This document shows positions 62,992 through 64,000 of a stretch of 64,000 bases of DNA, piece by piece. This DNA is from Mesorhizobium sp. CAU 1732 (lineage in GTDB: Bacteria; Pseudomonadota; Alphaproteobacteria; Rhizobiales; Rhizobiaceae), in assembly GCF_039888675.1 (NCBI RefSeq), contig NZ_JBDQQR010000001.1:1922001-1986000 (forward strand), read 5' to 3'. Under the pieces are notes generated by a model. It ran no database searches, was not told the origin of the DNA, and worked only from the letters and a program-made list of their open reading frames with translations. Position 1 is the first letter of the stretch. Every line of letters begins with the position of its first letter. The translations under genes and the position numbers were made by a program.

Positions 62992-63462
62992 GTGTCAGAA
63001 CCGCGCATACATATCAGGAAGTCCCGCACCATGGCGCAGGGCCGGGCGATCTACGAACAGCTTGGATATCCGGGAACGATCTACCGGGTCACCAGGCTCA
63101 CCATGGTCAACGGACCCTATTCGTACGAGATTTACGGCGCCTGGTTTCCAGAAGCCCAGGTTCTTCACGTGGCCAGGCAGGTTCCGCCTGCGTCCCGCGA
63201 ACTGAACGGCGTCAAGGCGACGGCGGGCATCGCCGTGTTCGTGCCCTCTACCGAGGAAACTGACGGCCGAGGAATTATCTACCCGCACGTATGGTATCTA
63301 CGGATCGACGAGCCTGGAGACAGCCTGATGCAGATCGGGGAAGTCTATGCCACCTCTGGTTTAGGCCGCGAGACGGTGCTCGACCACAGTGGGACAGAGT
63401 TCCAGGAGCACGCCGCACTCGTGGCATATTCGTCGGAACCGCCAGCAAGGGCCTTCGCGTAG
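62992..63462 (+). CDS. Hypothetical protein, about 156 residues
   Basis: GTG 62992 is preceded by GGGAGG at proper spacing; the frame continues upstream to 62896 without a better start. The product is a mixed alpha-beta protein (EPRIHIRKSRTMAQGRAIYE, PYSYEIYGAWFPEAQVLHVA) without recognised motifs. It is divergent from the zinc-knuckle gene with a 209-bp promoter gap and convergent with the phosphatase at the window end. No function is proposed. Confidence 0.6.
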   Translation: MSEPRIHIRKSRTMAQGRAIYEQLGYPGTIYRVTRLTMVNGPYSYEIYGAWFPEAQVLHVARQVPPASRELNGVKATAGIAVFVPSTEETDGRGIIYPHVWYLRIDEPGDSLMQIGEVYATSGLGRETVLDHSGTEFQEHAALVAYSSEPPARAFA

Positions 63463-63536
63463 CACTCCGCTGTCGCTTGGCCGCGTGCGCCCTGCAACTA
63501 GAAAACTGCCTCATGCCGCTGCCTCCCGAAGCATCC

Positions 63537-64000
63537 CTATGCGGCGAGGTCGAGATCGGTTGCCTCTTGTCTCGCGATCTCGATCCGCCCCGGGGAACTG
63601 ATAGCAAACAGAAAATGGAGGATTCGTTCATCAGCGGAGACTGCAAGGCAGGTGAGCCTGCCCGTGGCGTATGCCCCTGTATCGATGCCTATCCGGCAAC
63701 GCCCGCTCTCCGGTAGGCGAGACGAGGTCGGCGTGTGGCCGTGGACGACAACGTGCGACAGGTCGCCCTCGTATTGGAGGAACGGTTCCCGGATCATCAT
63801 CATGTCCTTCGGATCCTGTTCCGCGATGGGGCGCGAGGGATCGATCCCCGCGTGAACGTAGGCGAAGCGGCTGTCGACAACGATGGGTGATGAGTTCCGT
63901 AGCACATCCACGTGCTGGGCAAAGTTTGCCCTGAAAGCGGCGGCAGTCTCGGCAATGGTGTTTTCGGAGAGGAGGCCGTAGGACTCCAAGGTCACGTAGC
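63537..64000 (-). CDS. Serine/threonine-type protein phosphatase (PrpA-like), 5' end outside window
   Basis: The C-terminal about 154 residues of a PPP-family metallophosphatase are visible. SRFAYVHAGIDPSRPIAEQD supplies the histidine of the H-A-G motif, and VVVHGHTPT the later metal ligand histidine (GHT). GIDTGAYATGRLTCLAV follows and is typical of bacterial PrpA/diadenosine-tetraphosphatase-like phosphatases. The frame is open to the window edge, so the N-terminal GDxHG and GDxxDRG motifs must lie beyond. A C-terminal Ala/Asp-rich tail ends the protein. Confidence 0.85.
   Translation of the reverse strand, partial: YVTLESYGLLSENTIAETAAAFRANFAQHVDVLRNSSPIVVDSRFAYVHAGIDPSRPIAEQDPKDMMMIREPFLQYEGDLSHVVVHGHTPTSSRLPESGRCRIGIDTGAYATGRLTCLAVSADERILHFLFAISSPGRIEIARQEATDLDLAA

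Noticed and set aside
1..64000. tRNA or rRNA genes, or tRNA attachment site for the island
   Set aside because: I looked at intergenic stretches near the borders and saw no cloverleaf or rRNA-like sequence; a short tRNA could still be missed by eye.

Overview
The window reads as GC-rich chromosomal DNA from an alphaproteobacterium of the rhizobial type (Hyphomicrobiales). This rests on Ugp-type sugar-phosphate transport genes, many GTG/TTG starts, strongly G/C-biased third codon positions, and families such as DUF1883-TIR that are common in that order. This is inference; no rRNA or other phylogenetic marker is present.

Region 1 (1-8903) is ordinary metabolic sequence. It holds the end of an oligopeptide ABC transporter operon with an M20 peptidase, a decayed IS110 transposase, and a complete ABC transporter operon of the sn-glycerol-3-phosphate/sugar type (binding protein, ATPase, two permeases). 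That operon continues into a HAD phosphatase and a GpdQ/CpdA-like phosphodiesterase.

Region 2 (9046-16560) is the left border of an accessory island. It has a truncated autotransporter passenger fragment, a strong bidirectional terminator, an array of about 20-bp repeats, and a complete Tn7-like transposition module on the minus strand (TnsA-like, TnsB, TnsC, TniQ/TnsD-like).

Region 3 (16.5-31.9 kb) is a defence cluster: a HEPN-like protein, an MmeI-like type IIL restriction-modification enzyme, two C5-cytosine methyltransferases with extra domains, a DUF1883-TIR protein with a small partner, a WYL regulator, a RecB-like nuclease/SF1 helicase, and a PIN toxin facing a Phd/YefM antitoxin.

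Region 4 (32.1-37.0 kb) is a tightly overlapping four-gene operon of membrane and envelope proteins. It comprises a multi-TM coiled-coil protein, an anchored vWA-like protein, a MotA/TolQ-like protein with a long coiled-coil tail, and a MotB-like protein with an OmpA domain. It resembles the ZorAB motor of Zorya but lacks ZorC/D/E, and it is the best candidate here for an undescribed system.

Region 5 (37.0-43.7 kb, minus) is an SbcCD/YhaON-like pair followed by two secreted proteins and a membrane-anchored thermonuclease. Region 6 (44.1-62.3 kb) carries an HNH-like protein, a uracil-DNA-glycosylase-like protein, a Shango-like trio (TerB-N/TerB/TerB-C protein, DUF2791 ATPase, Lhr-like helicase), a degenerate TnsA-like protein with a soluble FtsH-like AAA protease, a frameshifted metallophosphoesterase, and a giant DUF4011 helicase with a C-terminal nuclease.

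The window closes with two unrecognised genes and a protein phosphatase cut by the window edge. Regions 3-6 together look like a large multi-system anti-phage or DNA-processing island whose mobility may come from the Tn7-like module.
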